64,000 bases of DNA, taken from assembly GCA_051649605.1 (NCBI GenBank), contig JBOFHK010000007.1, positions 75,291 through 139,290 on the forward strand, given 5' to 3'. The notes beneath the pieces were generated by a model that saw nothing but the letters and a program-made list of their open reading frames with translations, was not told where the DNA came from and searched no databases. Positions 1-8,044 of this stretch are shown piece by piece (position 1 is the stretch's first letter; every line of letters starts with the position of its first letter). The position numbers were made by a program, and so were the translations under genes. This DNA is from Brevinema_A sp051649605 (GTDB lineage: Bacteria > Spirochaetota > Brevinematia > Brevinematales > Brevinemataceae).

Positions 1-630
1 AAGATCATGAGTAATAAATAGATATGTGAGTTTAAATTCTTGTTGGAGATCCTGCATCAAGTTTAATACTTGTGCTTGAATAGAAACATCTAAAGAAGAA
101 ACAGGCTCATCACAAATAATAAATTTAGGTTGTAAAACCAAAGCTCGCCCAATCCCAACTCGTTGGCGACGCCCTCCATCCAATTCGTGAGGATAAGCAT
201 TAATAAGATTACGAGCCAATCCAACCGTATCCATAATTTTGTAGACTTGTTCGGTAAGATTCGAATCTTTTTTTGCTAAACCATGAACAAGAAGAGGCTC
301 TCCTATAGTTTCACCAATAGACATACGGGGATTTAAGGATGCATAAGGATCTTGAAAAATTAATTGCATATAACGTCGGAGATCTCTCATCTCTTGATGA
401 GGAACAGATAACAAATCTCGCCCTTCAAACAAAACCTGTCCCTCATCAGGTTCGATTAAACGAAGAAGAAGACGGCCTGTAGTTGATTTACCACAACCAG
501 ATTCACCAACAACCCCTAATGTTTTACCTTCGGCAATATTAAAAGAGACATCATCGACTGCATGAACAAGACCTTTCGGAGTCGGAAAATATTTTTTTAA
601 ATTACGGACTTCAATAAGATTTTTAGCCAT
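1..630 (-). CDS. oppF: Oligopeptide/dipeptide ABC transporter ATPase, OppF/DppF type (partial)
   Basis: About 210 residues are visible from an ATG at 630; the 3' part lies beyond the left edge. Walker A is GESGCGKST at residues 42-50. The signature is the LDGGRRQR variant used by a subset of OppF/DppF proteins rather than LSGGQ, followed by the Walker B core CDEP. It should supply ATP hydrolysis for peptide import at the inner face of the membrane, as partner of the OppD-like ATPase. The start overlaps the end of that upstream gene by 8 bp, so the two are translationally coupled. The substrate class (di- or oligopeptide, possibly nickel) cannot be told from the ATPase. Confidence 0.92.
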   Translation of the reverse strand, partial: MAKNLIEVRNLKKYFPTPKGLVHAVDDVSFNIAEGKTLGVVGESGCGKSTTGRLLLRLIEPDEGQVLFEGRDLLSVPHQEMRDLRRYMQLIFQDPYASLNPRMSIGETIGEPLLVHGLAKKDSNLTEQVYKIMDTVGLARNLINAYPHELDGGRRQRVGIGRALVLQPKFIICDEPVSSLDVSIQAQVLNLMQDLQQEFKLTYLFITHDL

Positions 631-1630
631 GATAGACTCCTTTTAATTTTGCCTGGACAAGATCTTCATAAATGAGGCATTCTACAATGTGTTCCTCTTG
701 AATAAGAGTTTCTTTTGGTTTTTGTACCGCACATATATCTGTTGCATAAGGACAACGAGGGTGAAAAACACAGCCACTAGGGAGAGCAATAGGATCTGGA
801 GTCAATCCTTTAATAGGATTCAAACGTTCTACACTATTGATAAGATTAGGGATTGATCCAAACAAACCTTCTGTATAAGGGTGTTTCGTCCGTCGAAAAA
901 TATCTTGTACAGAACCATTTTCTATAATTTGTCCAGCATACATAATGGCAACATGATCACAAACTTGAGCAACTACCCCAAGATCATGACTAATCAAAAT
1001 CATTGCTGTATTTAGCTCTTTTTGGAGAGTATCCATCAATTCCAACACTTGAGCTTGAATAGTAACATCTAATGCCGTTGTCGGCTCATCGGCAATAATT
1101 AATTTAGGATTACAAGCCAAAGCAATAGCAATCACCACCCTTTGTTTCATTCCTCCAGAAAATTGATGAGGGTATTCATTAAAACGCTGTTTAGGAATTC
1201 CTACTAATTCAAGCATTTCTTCGGCTTTTTTGATATTTTGTTCTTTACTAAGGTCTTGGTGTATCTCTATCACTTCGAGAATTTGCTCCCCAATAGTCAT
1301 CACAGGATTGAGAGAGGTCATTGGATCTTGAAAAATCATAGAGATTTTTCCGCCTCGAATCGCTCTCATTTCGTTTTCGGTTTTAGCAAGAAGCTCTTCT
1401 CCCAAAAACTTGATACTTCCAGAAATAATATGTCCTTGCGGTTCAGCAATCAAACGCATAATACTCAGCGCTGTCGTTGTTTTTCCAGCCCCTGTTTCTC
1501 CAACAAGACCAAAAGTATCTCCCGCATAAAGTTTCATATTTAGACCATTCACAGCGTGTACGATACCATTTTCAGAGGTATATTCTACAACCAAATCTTT
1601 TATTTCTAATACGACTTCTTTTTGACTCAT
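623..1630 (-). CDS. oppD: Oligopeptide/dipeptide ABC transporter ATPase, OppD/DppD type
   Basis: A 335-residue ATPase of normal length for the family. Walker A is GETGAGKTT at residues 43-51, the signature is FSGGMKQR and Walker B is IIADEP. The C-terminal extension has the cysteine-rich segment GCVFHPRCPYATDIC that is typical of OppD/OppF ATPases. A GAGGG ribosome site precedes the ATG at 1630. It is the third gene of the operon oppB-oppC-oppD-oppF, 10 bp after oppC. No substrate-binding protein is encoded here, so the binding protein is either beyond the left edge or elsewhere in the genome. Confidence 0.93.
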   Translation of the reverse strand: MSQKEVVLEIKDLVVEYTSENGIVHAVNGLNMKLYAGDTFGLVGETGAGKTTTALSIMRLIAEPQGHIISGSIKFLGEELLAKTENEMRAIRGGKISMIFQDPMTSLNPVMTIGEQILEVIEIHQDLSKEQNIKKAEEMLELVGIPKQRFNEYPHQFSGGMKQRVVIAIALACNPKLIIADEPTTALDVTIQAQVLELMDTLQKELNTAMILISHDLGVVAQVCDHVAIMYAGQIIENGSVQDIFRRTKHPYTEGLFGSIPNLINSVERLNPIKGLTPDPIALPSGCVFHPRCPYATDICAVQKPKETLIQEEHIVECLIYEDLVQAKLKGVYHG

Positions 1631-1640
1631 CTTATCCCTC

Positions 1641-2744
1641 TTACTTTAATCTTGGATCTAAAGCATCTCTTAATCCATCACCCAATAAATTTAATGATAA
1701 AATAGAAATCATAATCGCTAATCCTGGATACGTCGTAACCCAGGGAGCTTTTCTAATAAAACTTCGCCCTCCAGCAAGCATTGATCCCCATTCTGGAGTT
1801 GGTGGCTGAACACCTAAACCAATAAAACTCAATCCTGCAATACTGAGGATAGCCCCTGCAACCCCCAAAGTCCCTTGAACAATAATCGGAGATAAAACAT
1901 TGGGAATAACATGTTTTAGAATAATATAAAGATGGTTCGCTCCAATCGCATGCGCTGCTTCGATAAATTCTTGACCTCGAATAGAAAGCACAGAAGCTCG
2001 AACAATTCTTGCATAAATAGGTACAGATGAAATAGAAATTGCAATAACTAAATTGATCAAATTAGGCCCCAAGGCAGACACAATCGCAATAGAAAGTAAA
2101 ATAGAAGGAATCGCTAAGAAAACATCCATAATACGCATGATAATATTATCTAAAACACCTCCAAAATAGCCAGAGATAGCTCCTAAAAAACTACCAATCA
2201 AAATAGAAAGACTAACAGCAATAAATCCCGTCGTAAGAGATATTCTTGTTCCATGGACAATTCGTGCAAAAATATCTCGTCCAAACTCATCTGTACCTAA
2301 TAAAGTACCAGAACCAGGGGTACGAAAAGTGTTTGATAAATCTTGTTTGATAACTACTAGCTCGTAATTAGCAATAAAATCTGCAAAAGTCGCAAAAATT
2401 GTTAATACTAAGAGAACAACCAATCCTAACATAGCCATAGGATTTTTTCGTAAACGTACTAAAATACTTGTTAATTGAGAACCAAACATATGGGAAAAAA
2501 GCATCATAAAAAGAAAGATTATTAATAAAAATCGAAATGATACTGCAACGAAATGAATATTTCGTGCTAGTAAATCCAATTCCCCTTGTGCATTTGGTAT
2601 AAAAGCTTTTACGGCATTTTGTTGAATAATATCAACAAAAATAACAGCAAGAGCTAAAATAAGAAAGGCTATTGTCATATTCTTAATAGATTTGTGATAT
2701 ACAATATAGTGAAATAAATCTTTTGATTGTCCTAACTGATCCAT
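1641..2744 (-). CDS. oppC: Oligopeptide/dipeptide ABC transporter permease, OppC/DppC type
   Basis: A 367-residue inner-membrane permease with the family hallmark LGTDEFGRDIFARIVHGTR (about residues 150-168) and a cytoplasmic EAA loop reading EAAHAIGANHLYIILKHVIP, which contacts the ATPase. It is longer than a typical DppC (about 280-300) because of an N-terminal extension of roughly 75 residues carrying two extra predicted membrane segments. An AGGGAG ribosome site precedes the ATG at 2744. It pairs with the OppB-like permease encoded 14 bp upstream to form the channel. The extension occurs in some long OppC/DppC proteins; its role is unknown. Confidence 0.92.
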   Translation of the reverse strand: MDQLGQSKDLFHYIVYHKSIKNMTIAFLILALAVIFVDIIQQNAVKAFIPNAQGELDLLARNIHFVAVSFRFLLIIFLFMMLFSHMFGSQLTSILVRLRKNPMAMLGLVVLLVLTIFATFADFIANYELVVIKQDLSNTFRTPGSGTLLGTDEFGRDIFARIVHGTRISLTTGFIAVSLSILIGSFLGAISGYFGGVLDNIIMRIMDVFLAIPSILLSIAIVSALGPNLINLVIAISISSVPIYARIVRASVLSIRGQEFIEAAHAIGANHLYIILKHVIPNVLSPIIVQGTLGVAGAILSIAGLSFIGLGVQPPTPEWGSMLAGGRSFIRKAPWVTTYPGLAIMISILSLNLLGDGLRDALDPRLK

Positions 2745-2758
2745 ATAATGCTCCCTTT

Positions 2759-3700
2759 TTATTTATACCTAGATTTAATCCGAGGATCTACATAAGCATA
2801 GAGTATATCTACAATAAGATTCACAATGCTAAATACAATTGCTAAGAAAATCACTACTCCCATAACCCTAGGAGTATCTTTTTGGCGAATCGCTTCAACT
2901 AATAATCGCCCTACTCCAGGCCATGAAAAAACACTTTCAGTAAGAATCGCTCCACCCAGTAGGCTTCCAAATTGAATCCCTATTACGGTCAATACGGGAA
3001 TTAGAGCATTTTTAAGAGCATGTTTGGAAATAACATAAAATTCAGCAACTCCTTTGGCACGTGCTGTACGAATATAATCTTGCCGTATCACATCAAGCAT
3101 GGATGAACGAGTCATCCGAGTAATAATAGCAGAGGTACCAACCCCTAAACTAAGTGTTGGAAGTACCAAAGCTTTGATCCCATTTAGGGACCAGGAAGGT
3201 TGTCCCACGGCAGGTAACCAGTTTAAATTAAGAGAAAACTGTAAAATTAACATTAATCCTAGCCAAAACACAGGCATAGAAACACCAATTAAAGTTAATA
3301 ACATAATACCACTATCCCATAAAGAATATTGGCGTACCGCTGTAAAAACACCTACAGGAATAGAAATAATAATTGCTAAAATCACCGCACACACGGTCAA
3401 AACTAAGGTGTTAGGAAAACGAGACATTATTTCTTGAGCTACTGGTACGTTCGTAGTATAAGAACGCCCAAAGTCTCCTAATACAATCCCTCGAACATAA
3501 CGCAAATATTGAATAATAAAAGGATCGTTCAAACCCAATTCTTCTCGCTTGGTAGATAACGCTTCCGTTGAAGCACTTTCCCCCAGAATCAACTGAGCGG
3601 GATCTCCTGGTGTGAGCGACATGATCGAAAATACAACAAACGAAATCCCTAGAACGACAGGGACCAACATCAACATCCTTTTAAAAATATACTTTCCCAT
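2759..3700 (-). CDS. oppB: Oligopeptide/dipeptide ABC transporter permease, OppB/DppB type
   Basis: A 313-residue permease starting MGKYIFKRMLMLVPVVLGIS, the standard OppB/DppB N-terminus with the first membrane helix. About six membrane segments follow, with an EAA loop (YIRTARAKGVAEFYVISKHA) before the last helices and the GDPAQLILGE motif in the first periplasmic loop. It is the first gene of the opp operon. A clear AGGAG ribosome site sits upstream of the ATG at 3700, with a good sigma70-type promoter at 3756-3784. Function: half of the transmembrane channel for peptide uptake. Confidence 0.93.
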   Translation of the reverse strand: MGKYIFKRMLMLVPVVLGISFVVFSIMSLTPGDPAQLILGESASTEALSTKREELGLNDPFIIQYLRYVRGIVLGDFGRSYTTNVPVAQEIMSRFPNTLVLTVCAVILAIIISIPVGVFTAVRQYSLWDSGIMLLTLIGVSMPVFWLGLMLILQFSLNLNWLPAVGQPSWSLNGIKALVLPTLSLGVGTSAIITRMTRSSMLDVIRQDYIRTARAKGVAEFYVISKHALKNALIPVLTVIGIQFGSLLGGAILTESVFSWPGVGRLLVEAIRQKDTPRVMGVVIFLAIVFSIVNLIVDILYAYVDPRIKSRYK

Positions 3701-3755
3701 TGTTTTTACTTCTCCTGTTACATGATTGCAGGACTACACATTCCCAACTTTATCT

Positions 3756-3784
3756 ATTATATATGATTTTATTTAAAAAATCAA
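3756..3784 (-). promoter_or_regulatory. Promoter of the opp operon
   Basis: On the minus strand a TTGATT -35 box (3779-3784) and a TATAAT -10 box (3756-3761) are separated by 17 bp. They lie about 55 bp upstream of the oppB start. The assignment rests on consensus match and position. Confidence 0.7.
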
Positions 3785-3800
3785 TAAAAAATCATCTTTT

Positions 3801-3854
3801 TTAAGAAATGCACATAAAACAGGCGTTTCAGTCTATTTTATGTGCATTTCTTAA
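3801..3854 (-). terminator. Perfect 19-bp inverted repeat downstream of the ydcF-like gene
   Basis: Arms 3801-3819 and 3836-3854 are perfectly complementary (TTAAGAAATGCACATAAAA and its complement) around a 16-nt loop. It lies 14 bp after the stop of the minus-strand ydcF-like gene and before the opp promoter, so termination is the simplest role. The U-rich tract does not directly follow the stem; T runs start about 9 nt later. A protein-binding or mobile-element role is therefore not excluded. Confidence 0.5.
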
Positions 3855-3867
3855 TTCCTAGTATTGA

Positions 3868-4443
3868 TTATTCAAAAAATTCTTGAACATAAAGATAAGG
3901 AAAAACTAATATCGCTATGACTTCTCGAAAAGATACAGATAGAAGTTTCTTTAGAGAAATCATCACACGGTCAGTAGCTATGTAACTGCCTTCTCCTCGA
4001 CCGTAAAATAAAGCATACAAACGAATCCTTGGAAGATGATATGCTTGAGAAATAAAAATTGGGCTTGTATGTATTTGTCTGGCTCTTTTAAAAGCATTTT
4101 GTACAGTCGCTCTCGTATGCTCTCCATTAATATCGGTAATAATATAAGACTCAGGAATATTACGTTTTCGTAGATATTCTTCCATAACGTGAACTTCTTC
4201 TTTACGACCACTCACCATAATATAAAAATCCTGATGCCACAGTTCAAGGCTTTTATCCAAGCGTTTTTCTAGTGCTAATACAGGAATTCCTTCTTGAGAG
4301 TATCCCGCACCAAAAACCACCAATAACCGAGCTGTTTGGTCTACATGAGCTTTCGGCTGCCATAAGGCTATCCCTAATACCAACAAAGACATTAAACCAA
4401 GGGCACTTATCATCATAATAATAAAATATTTCTTAAACGTCAT
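3868..4443 (-). CDS. YdcF/SanA-like DUF218 membrane protein
   Basis: A 191-residue protein with an N-terminal membrane anchor (about residues 8-28), then a DUF218 domain: LLVVFGAGY, EKRLDKSLELW, ESYIITDINGEHTRATVQNA and FISQAYHLPRIRLYA. This is the typical YdcF/SanA order, with conserved acidic and His residues. The family is linked to cell-envelope and peptidoglycan or vancomycin phenotypes, but its chemistry is not settled. I take the ATG at 4443; a TTG one codon upstream is less likely. It is monocistronic, facing away from carD and followed by the 19-bp inverted repeat. Confidence 0.8.
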   Translation of the reverse strand: MTFKKYFIIMMISALGLMSLLVLGIALWQPKAHVDQTARLLVVFGAGYSQEGIPVLALEKRLDKSLELWHQDFYIMVSGRKEEVHVMEEYLRKRNIPESYIITDINGEHTRATVQNAFKRARQIHTSPIFISQAYHLPRIRLYALFYGRGEGSYIATDRVMISLKKLLSVSFREVIAILVFPYLYVQEFFE

Positions 4444-4837
4444 CAACCCATCACTTAAAATACTATTATAGTGTTTAACATAACAAACAATAACAAAAGC
4501 TCGGTATTAAGTAAAAATAGCACCTACTTACTTTAATATATTGCAATCCAGTTTTTTATTATTCTCAAAAATCTCAAAAAATTTTATAAATTATAACACA
4601 GAGATCCAATTTTTACAAGTATAGCTCTATATGACAAACAACCTCGAATTGAATTCACTAAATATGAAGATATTTTTTTCCACTCTACATAATTTTCTAT
4701 TTGTGCCGATAAATACTTATATGTGAAAACATATATTGAGAAATATCATTAAGAAGATTGTTTGTCCACAAGGATGTAGGGCAAACAATAAAATCCCTTA
4801 TTAATGATATCAAAGAATTTATATAGTGAGGATATTA
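4444..4837 (+). promoter_or_regulatory. carD upstream region with a nested stem-loop leader
   Basis: No credible gene is seen in these 394 bp. The part before about 4740 is AT-rich with no clear consensus promoter. Just upstream of carD an outer stem pairs 4743-4752 (ATATCATTAA) with 4801-4810 (TTAATGATAT). Inside it an 11-bp stem pairs 4757-4767 (ATTGTTTGTCC) with 4779-4789 (GGGCAAACAAT, one G-U pair). The carD ribosome site GAGG (4828-4831) lies 17 nt after the outer stem. If transcribed, this is a structured 5' leader; it could also be a double operator. Confidence 0.55.
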
Positions 4838-5338
4838 ATGTTTGAAAAAGGTTTGTCTGTCTTTTACCCATTTCATGGGGCAGGACAAATCGTTGATATT
4901 GAGGAAAAGGAAGTCCTTGGTGAAAAAAGAGAGTATCTCATTATCGAATTCCCTTTAACAAACACAAAGGTTATGCTTCCCATAAATAGTCTTGAATCAA
5001 CAGGATTACGTCCCCTAGCAACGGAAAAGATGATAAAGCAAAGTTTTGATATTCTAGCATCTAACGGTGATGTCAATACATTTGATTGGAAACAACGTTA
5101 TAAATTACATACCGAAATGATAAAATCGGGAAAGATTTTAGATATTGCAGAAGTTATTCGTAATCTTCATCGAAGAAATATTGTCAAAGAACTATCTTCT
5201 ACAGAAAAAAAATTATTTAACGACGCTTTGGATATGATCTCTGGAGAAATTTCTGTCGTCTTAGTAAAAGACACCGAAGAAATTCGTAACGAAATCGAAT
5301 CTATTTTATATACCCACGCTCCAAAAATTGAAGACTAG
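4838..5338 (+). CDS. carD: CarD-family RNA polymerase-binding transcription factor
   Basis: A 166-residue protein beginning MFEKGLSVFYPFHGAGQIVDIEE, the Tudor-like RNA-polymerase-interacting fold of the CarD_TRCF family, then a helical C-terminal half (about residues 55-160) expected to contact promoter DNA. CarD binds the RNAP beta lobe and stabilises open promoter complexes, notably at rRNA and housekeeping promoters. I chose the ATG at 4838, not the in-frame GTG at 4826, because that GTG lies within the GTGAGGA sequence that serves as ribosome site for the ATG. A strong stem-loop terminator follows the stop. Confidence 0.9.
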   Translation: MFEKGLSVFYPFHGAGQIVDIEEKEVLGEKREYLIIEFPLTNTKVMLPINSLESTGLRPLATEKMIKQSFDILASNGDVNTFDWKQRYKLHTEMIKSGKILDIAEVIRNLHRRNIVKELSSTEKKLFNDALDMISGEISVVLVKDTEEIRNEIESILYTHAPKIED

Positions 5339-5342
5339 TCCC

Positions 5343-5380
5343 TCAACAAAACTCCTTTAATAATAGAGGAGTTTTGTTGA
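5343..5380 (+). terminator. Terminator after carD
   Basis: A perfect 14-bp stem (5343-5356 with 5367-5380, core CAACAAAACTCCT) with a 10-nt loop begins 4 bp after the carD stop and is followed by a T-rich stretch. Confidence 0.85.
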
Positions 5381-5394
5381 TTTATAAATAACTC

Positions 5395-5423
5395 TTGATT
5401 TTTTGTCCATTGTGTGGTATAAT
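5395..5423 (+). promoter_or_regulatory. Promoter of the DUF4912-type gene and ybeY
   Basis: TTGATT (5395-5400) and TATAAT (5418-5423) are separated by exactly 17 bp, with the first start codon 33 bp further on. Confidence 0.8.
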
Positions 5424-5455
5424 AGGGGATAATTTAGCATAATTGGAGTATATTA

Positions 5456-6208
5456 ATGGCATCTCTGAAAAGATTGAAAAAACAAGAATTATTAGAACTA
5501 ATGGTACAATATAAACTTCCTACTTCTCCCAAAATGACTAAAGAACAGCTAGTTAGTGTTTTGGAAACATACAGCATACTACAAACTTCCAAACAACAAT
5601 CTCTCTCCTCAAAAACATCGCCTTCCAAAACCGATACAAGCTCAGCTATCTCTAAAGCCAAAAGCAATCCATCTCCACAAAAATCTAAAGTTCCTAAAAA
5701 ATCCCCTATTTTAAAAGAATCAAGTTCTAGATTAAAAGTAATCAATAGTAGCCAACCACTCCCTCCTATTTCCAAGGCTAAAAAAACTCCCCCTACAAAA
5801 ACAATGACTCCAACTTTTGATAACAATATTACCGTATTAGTTCAATCATATGACAAAGCTTTAGTGATTTGGAATGCCAATCCTTTAGAGGATCAGCATA
5901 TTAAAGCTTGGAAATTACAAAATAATGGCGGTTTAGATATTTTAGTTCCAAATTATACCCGATCAATATTTATTGAACTCTCTATGCTTGATACCTTAGA
6001 GTTTTCGTTATACAGAATCAATCTCGATGAATCTGTTGTATTGTTTCAAACATACCAAGATAAAAATCCTATTAGTGCTAATAACACTTTCCATCAACAG
6101 TTACCCAACTATCCAAATATCTCTAAAAAAGAATTACAAAAAATTGTTGATAAGCACTTAAATGAGTACAAACAGCATTTTAGCTCTCATCAGCATTTTT
6201 CTTCCTAA
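5456..6208 (+). CDS. DUF4912-type protein with N-terminal Rho_N/SAP-like segment
   Basis: A 250-residue protein in three parts. Residues 3-40 resemble a Rho_N/SAP-like helix-extended-helix (LKRLKKQELLELMVQYKLP, MTKEQLVSVLETY). Residues 42-118 form a low-complexity Ser/Lys/Pro-rich linker. Residues 125-210 fold into a beta-rich domain (NITVLVQSYDKALVIWNAN onwards) similar in pattern to DUF4912. Such proteins occur in spirochaetes, but their function is unknown; nucleic-acid binding through the N-terminus is inference. A GGAG ribosome site lies 7 bp before the ATG. Only 5 bp separate its stop from ybeY, so the two form an operon. Confidence 0.7.
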   Translation: MASLKRLKKQELLELMVQYKLPTSPKMTKEQLVSVLETYSILQTSKQQSLSSKTSPSKTDTSSAISKAKSNPSPQKSKVPKKSPILKESSSRLKVINSSQPLPPISKAKKTPPTKTMTPTFDNNITVLVQSYDKALVIWNANPLEDQHIKAWKLQNNGGLDILVPNYTRSIFIELSMLDTLEFSLYRINLDESVVLFQTYQDKNPISANNTFHQQLPNYPNISKKELQKIVDKHLNEYKQHFSSHQHFSS

Positions 6209-6213
6209 TTAAT

Positions 6214-6693
6214 ATGATCGAAATTACCATAGACCCCTCTTCAAAAAACATCTACCCTTTAACTCAAGAATATATTAATTTTTTAATACAATATTGTCAA
6301 GAAATACTCAAAGAGCTTCACCAAGAACAACGAGATTGTTCTATTTTGATTTGCGACAATAATTTTATCACTCATCTCAACAAAGTATATCGTAATAAAG
6401 AGTCCGCAACCGATGTTCTGTCATTTGTTTATGATGATAGTGAGTTTATATTTCCCAATTCTCCTTTAGGAGATATTATTATTTCTTCCGAAAAAGCTCT
6501 TAGCCAAGCCGAGGAATTTCAAGTTAGCTACGAAGAAGAGTTTTCTCGATTAACAATCCATGGAATGTTACATCTTTTAGGCTACGACCATGAATTAGGA
6601 GAACAAGAACACCAAAAAATGTTTGCATTACAGGATCATTATATGAATACTTTTATGCAAAAATATCAAGGATCTGAAAGTGCATTGATCTAA
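6214..6693 (+). CDS. ybeY: Endoribonuclease YbeY (rRNA maturation)
   Basis: A 159-residue single-domain protein with the metal-binding motif HGMLHLLGYDH, giving ligands His116, His120 and His126, and the conserved NKVYRNKESATDVLSF segment. YbeY is a single-strand-specific endoribonuclease acting in 16S rRNA 3'-end maturation and ribosome quality control in the cytoplasm. Length and motif spacing are normal. It is translated from an ATG 6 bp after the upstream stop with only a weak ribosome site, suggesting coupling. A terminator shared with the convergent groES gene follows. Confidence 0.95.
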   Translation: MIEITIDPSSKNIYPLTQEYINFLIQYCQEILKELHQEQRDCSILICDNNFITHLNKVYRNKESATDVLSFVYDDSEFIFPNSPLGDIIISSEKALSQAEEFQVSYEEEFSRLTIHGMLHLLGYDHELGEQEHQKMFALQDHYMNTFMQKYQGSESALI

Positions 6694-6710
6694 TTTTATA
6701 TAACAAGTTA

Positions 6711-6749
6711 TAACAAAAAAAGCCCTCAAATTGAGGACTTTTTTTGTTA
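6711..6749. terminator. Bidirectional terminator between ybeY and groES
   Basis: The stem runs from TAACAAAAAAAG through CCTCA, loop AAT, TGAGG, to CTTTTTTTGTTA, with one C/A mismatch. It has an A run on one side and a T run on the other, so it can act on both converging genes. Its right end contains the groES stop codon. The core resembles the terminator at 9535-9566. Confidence 0.85.
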
Positions 6750-7007
6750 TTCAACAACTGCTAATACATTTTCCATATCGAGAAGGAGCATTTCTTTTCC
6801 GTCAATTTCGATTTGTGTTCCTGCATATTTATCAAATACGATAACTTGTCCAACGGAAACAGTAATTTCTTTATCGCCTACAGCCAACACATGACCTGTA
6901 TTCGTTTTTTCCTGAGCTGCAGTAGGAATATACAGCCCACTGGCAGTTTTTTCTTCACCAGCTCTTACTTCAATAAGAATACGGCTTCCAATAGGTTTTA
7001 TAGCCAT
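6747..7007 (-). CDS. groES: Co-chaperonin GroES
   Basis: An 86-residue Hsp10 starting MAIKPIGSRILIEV, with the mobile-loop region (EEKTASGLYIPTAAQEKTNTG) and the C-terminal YAGTQIEIDGKEMLLLDMENVLAVVE. It caps GroEL during protein folding. An 18-residue longer reading frame exists, but the ATG at 7007 has a perfect AGGAGG ribosome site and the family N-terminus. groEL is not adjacent, as is also the case in Borrelia. No CIRCE-type inverted repeat is seen upstream; a sigma70-type promoter is at 7050-7078. Confidence 0.95.
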   Translation of the reverse strand: MAIKPIGSRILIEVRAGEEKTASGLYIPTAAQEKTNTGHVLAVGDKEITVSVGQVIVFDKYAGTQIEIDGKEMLLLDMENVLAVVE

Positions 7008-7049
7008 CCTATACCTCCTAAGTATATCATTTTTTATGTTCTCTAATTT

Positions 7050-7078
7050 AATATATAGCAATTTTCATGCCAAGTCAA
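7050..7078 (-). promoter_or_regulatory. Promoter of groES
   Basis: On the minus strand TTGACT (7073-7078) and TATATT (7050-7055) are 17 bp apart. They lie immediately after the lpxL-like stop codon, so groES can be expressed independently of the upstream genes. Confidence 0.65.
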
Positions 7079-8032
7079 TCAAAAACGGGTGCTATCTGGA
7101 TTTTTATTCCATTCTCTAAGGGAATCTCTTGTCAAACCCCAGCGATCTGAAGCTAAGGTATACCAATTAAAAGGAGAGGTAACAATAATTTTTTCATATT
7201 GAGCGTAAACAGCTTTTATAAGTTCTTCCGTATTATAAACATGATTAGCTAATACTTTAGTATCGAAATCAATCGTATACATTCCATTTCCTATAAAAGA
7301 GGTATAACCGTAGAATAATTGAGAATTCATCTTAATTGCCAAACTTGCCGTACCTTGTGGTACCGCTGCTTCTCTCCCAAAAAAAGGAATAAACAACGGA
7401 TCAAACCAGTAAGTCTGATCCGCTACTAAAGCAACACCACCGCCAGCTTTCATATGCTGTAAAAGTGGTTTCATTTTGGAGATTTCGTTATAGATTGTTC
7501 TCATCCCTAAACGTCGTCGTAAATCCTGTAAATGAGCATCAATCCAAGGATTGAATTGACGTTCCACCAAACATACTAAAGAATATCCCAAATGAGCCAT
7601 AAAAGAGCCTAAAAGCTCCCAATTCCCAAAATGCAGGGTAAAACCTACAAAATTTTGATTTTGATTATGATGATAAATCACTGATAATTGGTCATGCTGT
7701 TGAATCCGAATATAAGATAACATTTCTTGGAAATCCATTCTAGCAAAAGCAATCATTTCTAAAATAATACGTAATTCGTAACCTGCCATGATATAATAGA
7801 GATCCTGTACCTCAGCTTCAGAAAGAGCCAGATTCATAATAGAAATATTTTTATCGATAATCTCTTTTTTTTGAGGATTTAATTTAATAAGAATTTTTCC
7901 AATTATTTTTGAAAAAGAGTAAATTTTTCGATAAGGTATTAATAGTGATAAAATATAGATGAGAGGCAATAAAAAAATTGCCTCTATAAACATAAGTATC
8001 TTTCGACTAATAGAAAAATCTCTTTTCGCCAT
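7079..8032 (-). CDS. LpxL/HtrB-family lipid acyltransferase
   Basis: A 317-residue protein with an N-terminal membrane helix (about residues 12-33) and the lysophospholipid acyltransferase motif HFGNWE, giving catalytic His134 and Glu139. RRRLGMRTI and GGGVALVADQTYWFDPLFIPFFG follow, in the family order. LpxL/HtrB enzymes add secondary acyl chains to lipid A at the inner membrane. Some spirochaetes without LPS keep homologues that may act on other lipids, so the acceptor is uncertain. An AGGAAA ribosome site precedes the start. The gene follows the two TPR genes with a 12-bp gap and probably forms an operon with them. Confidence 0.85.
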   Translation of the reverse strand: MAKRDFSISRKILMFIEAIFLLPLIYILSLLIPYRKIYSFSKIIGKILIKLNPQKKEIIDKNISIMNLALSEAEVQDLYYIMAGYELRIILEMIAFARMDFQEMLSYIRIQQHDQLSVIYHHNQNQNFVGFTLHFGNWELLGSFMAHLGYSLVCLVERQFNPWIDAHLQDLRRRLGMRTIYNEISKMKPLLQHMKAGGGVALVADQTYWFDPLFIPFFGREAAVPQGTASLAIKMNSQLFYGYTSFIGNGMYTIDFDTKVLANHVYNTEELIKAVYAQYEKIIVTSPFNWYTLASDRWGLTRDSLREWNKNPDSTRF

Positions 8033-8044
8033 GAATATAATTTC

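Noticed and set aside
4826..4837. GTG at 4826 as the carD start
   Set aside because: The GTGAGGA sequence is the ribosome site for the ATG at 4838, and the family N-terminus MFEKGL starts there.
5434..5826. Minus-strand frame of 130 codons inside the DUF4912-type gene
   Set aside because: It mirrors the Ser/Lys-rich linker of the plus-strand gene, has no ribosome site and no family resemblance.
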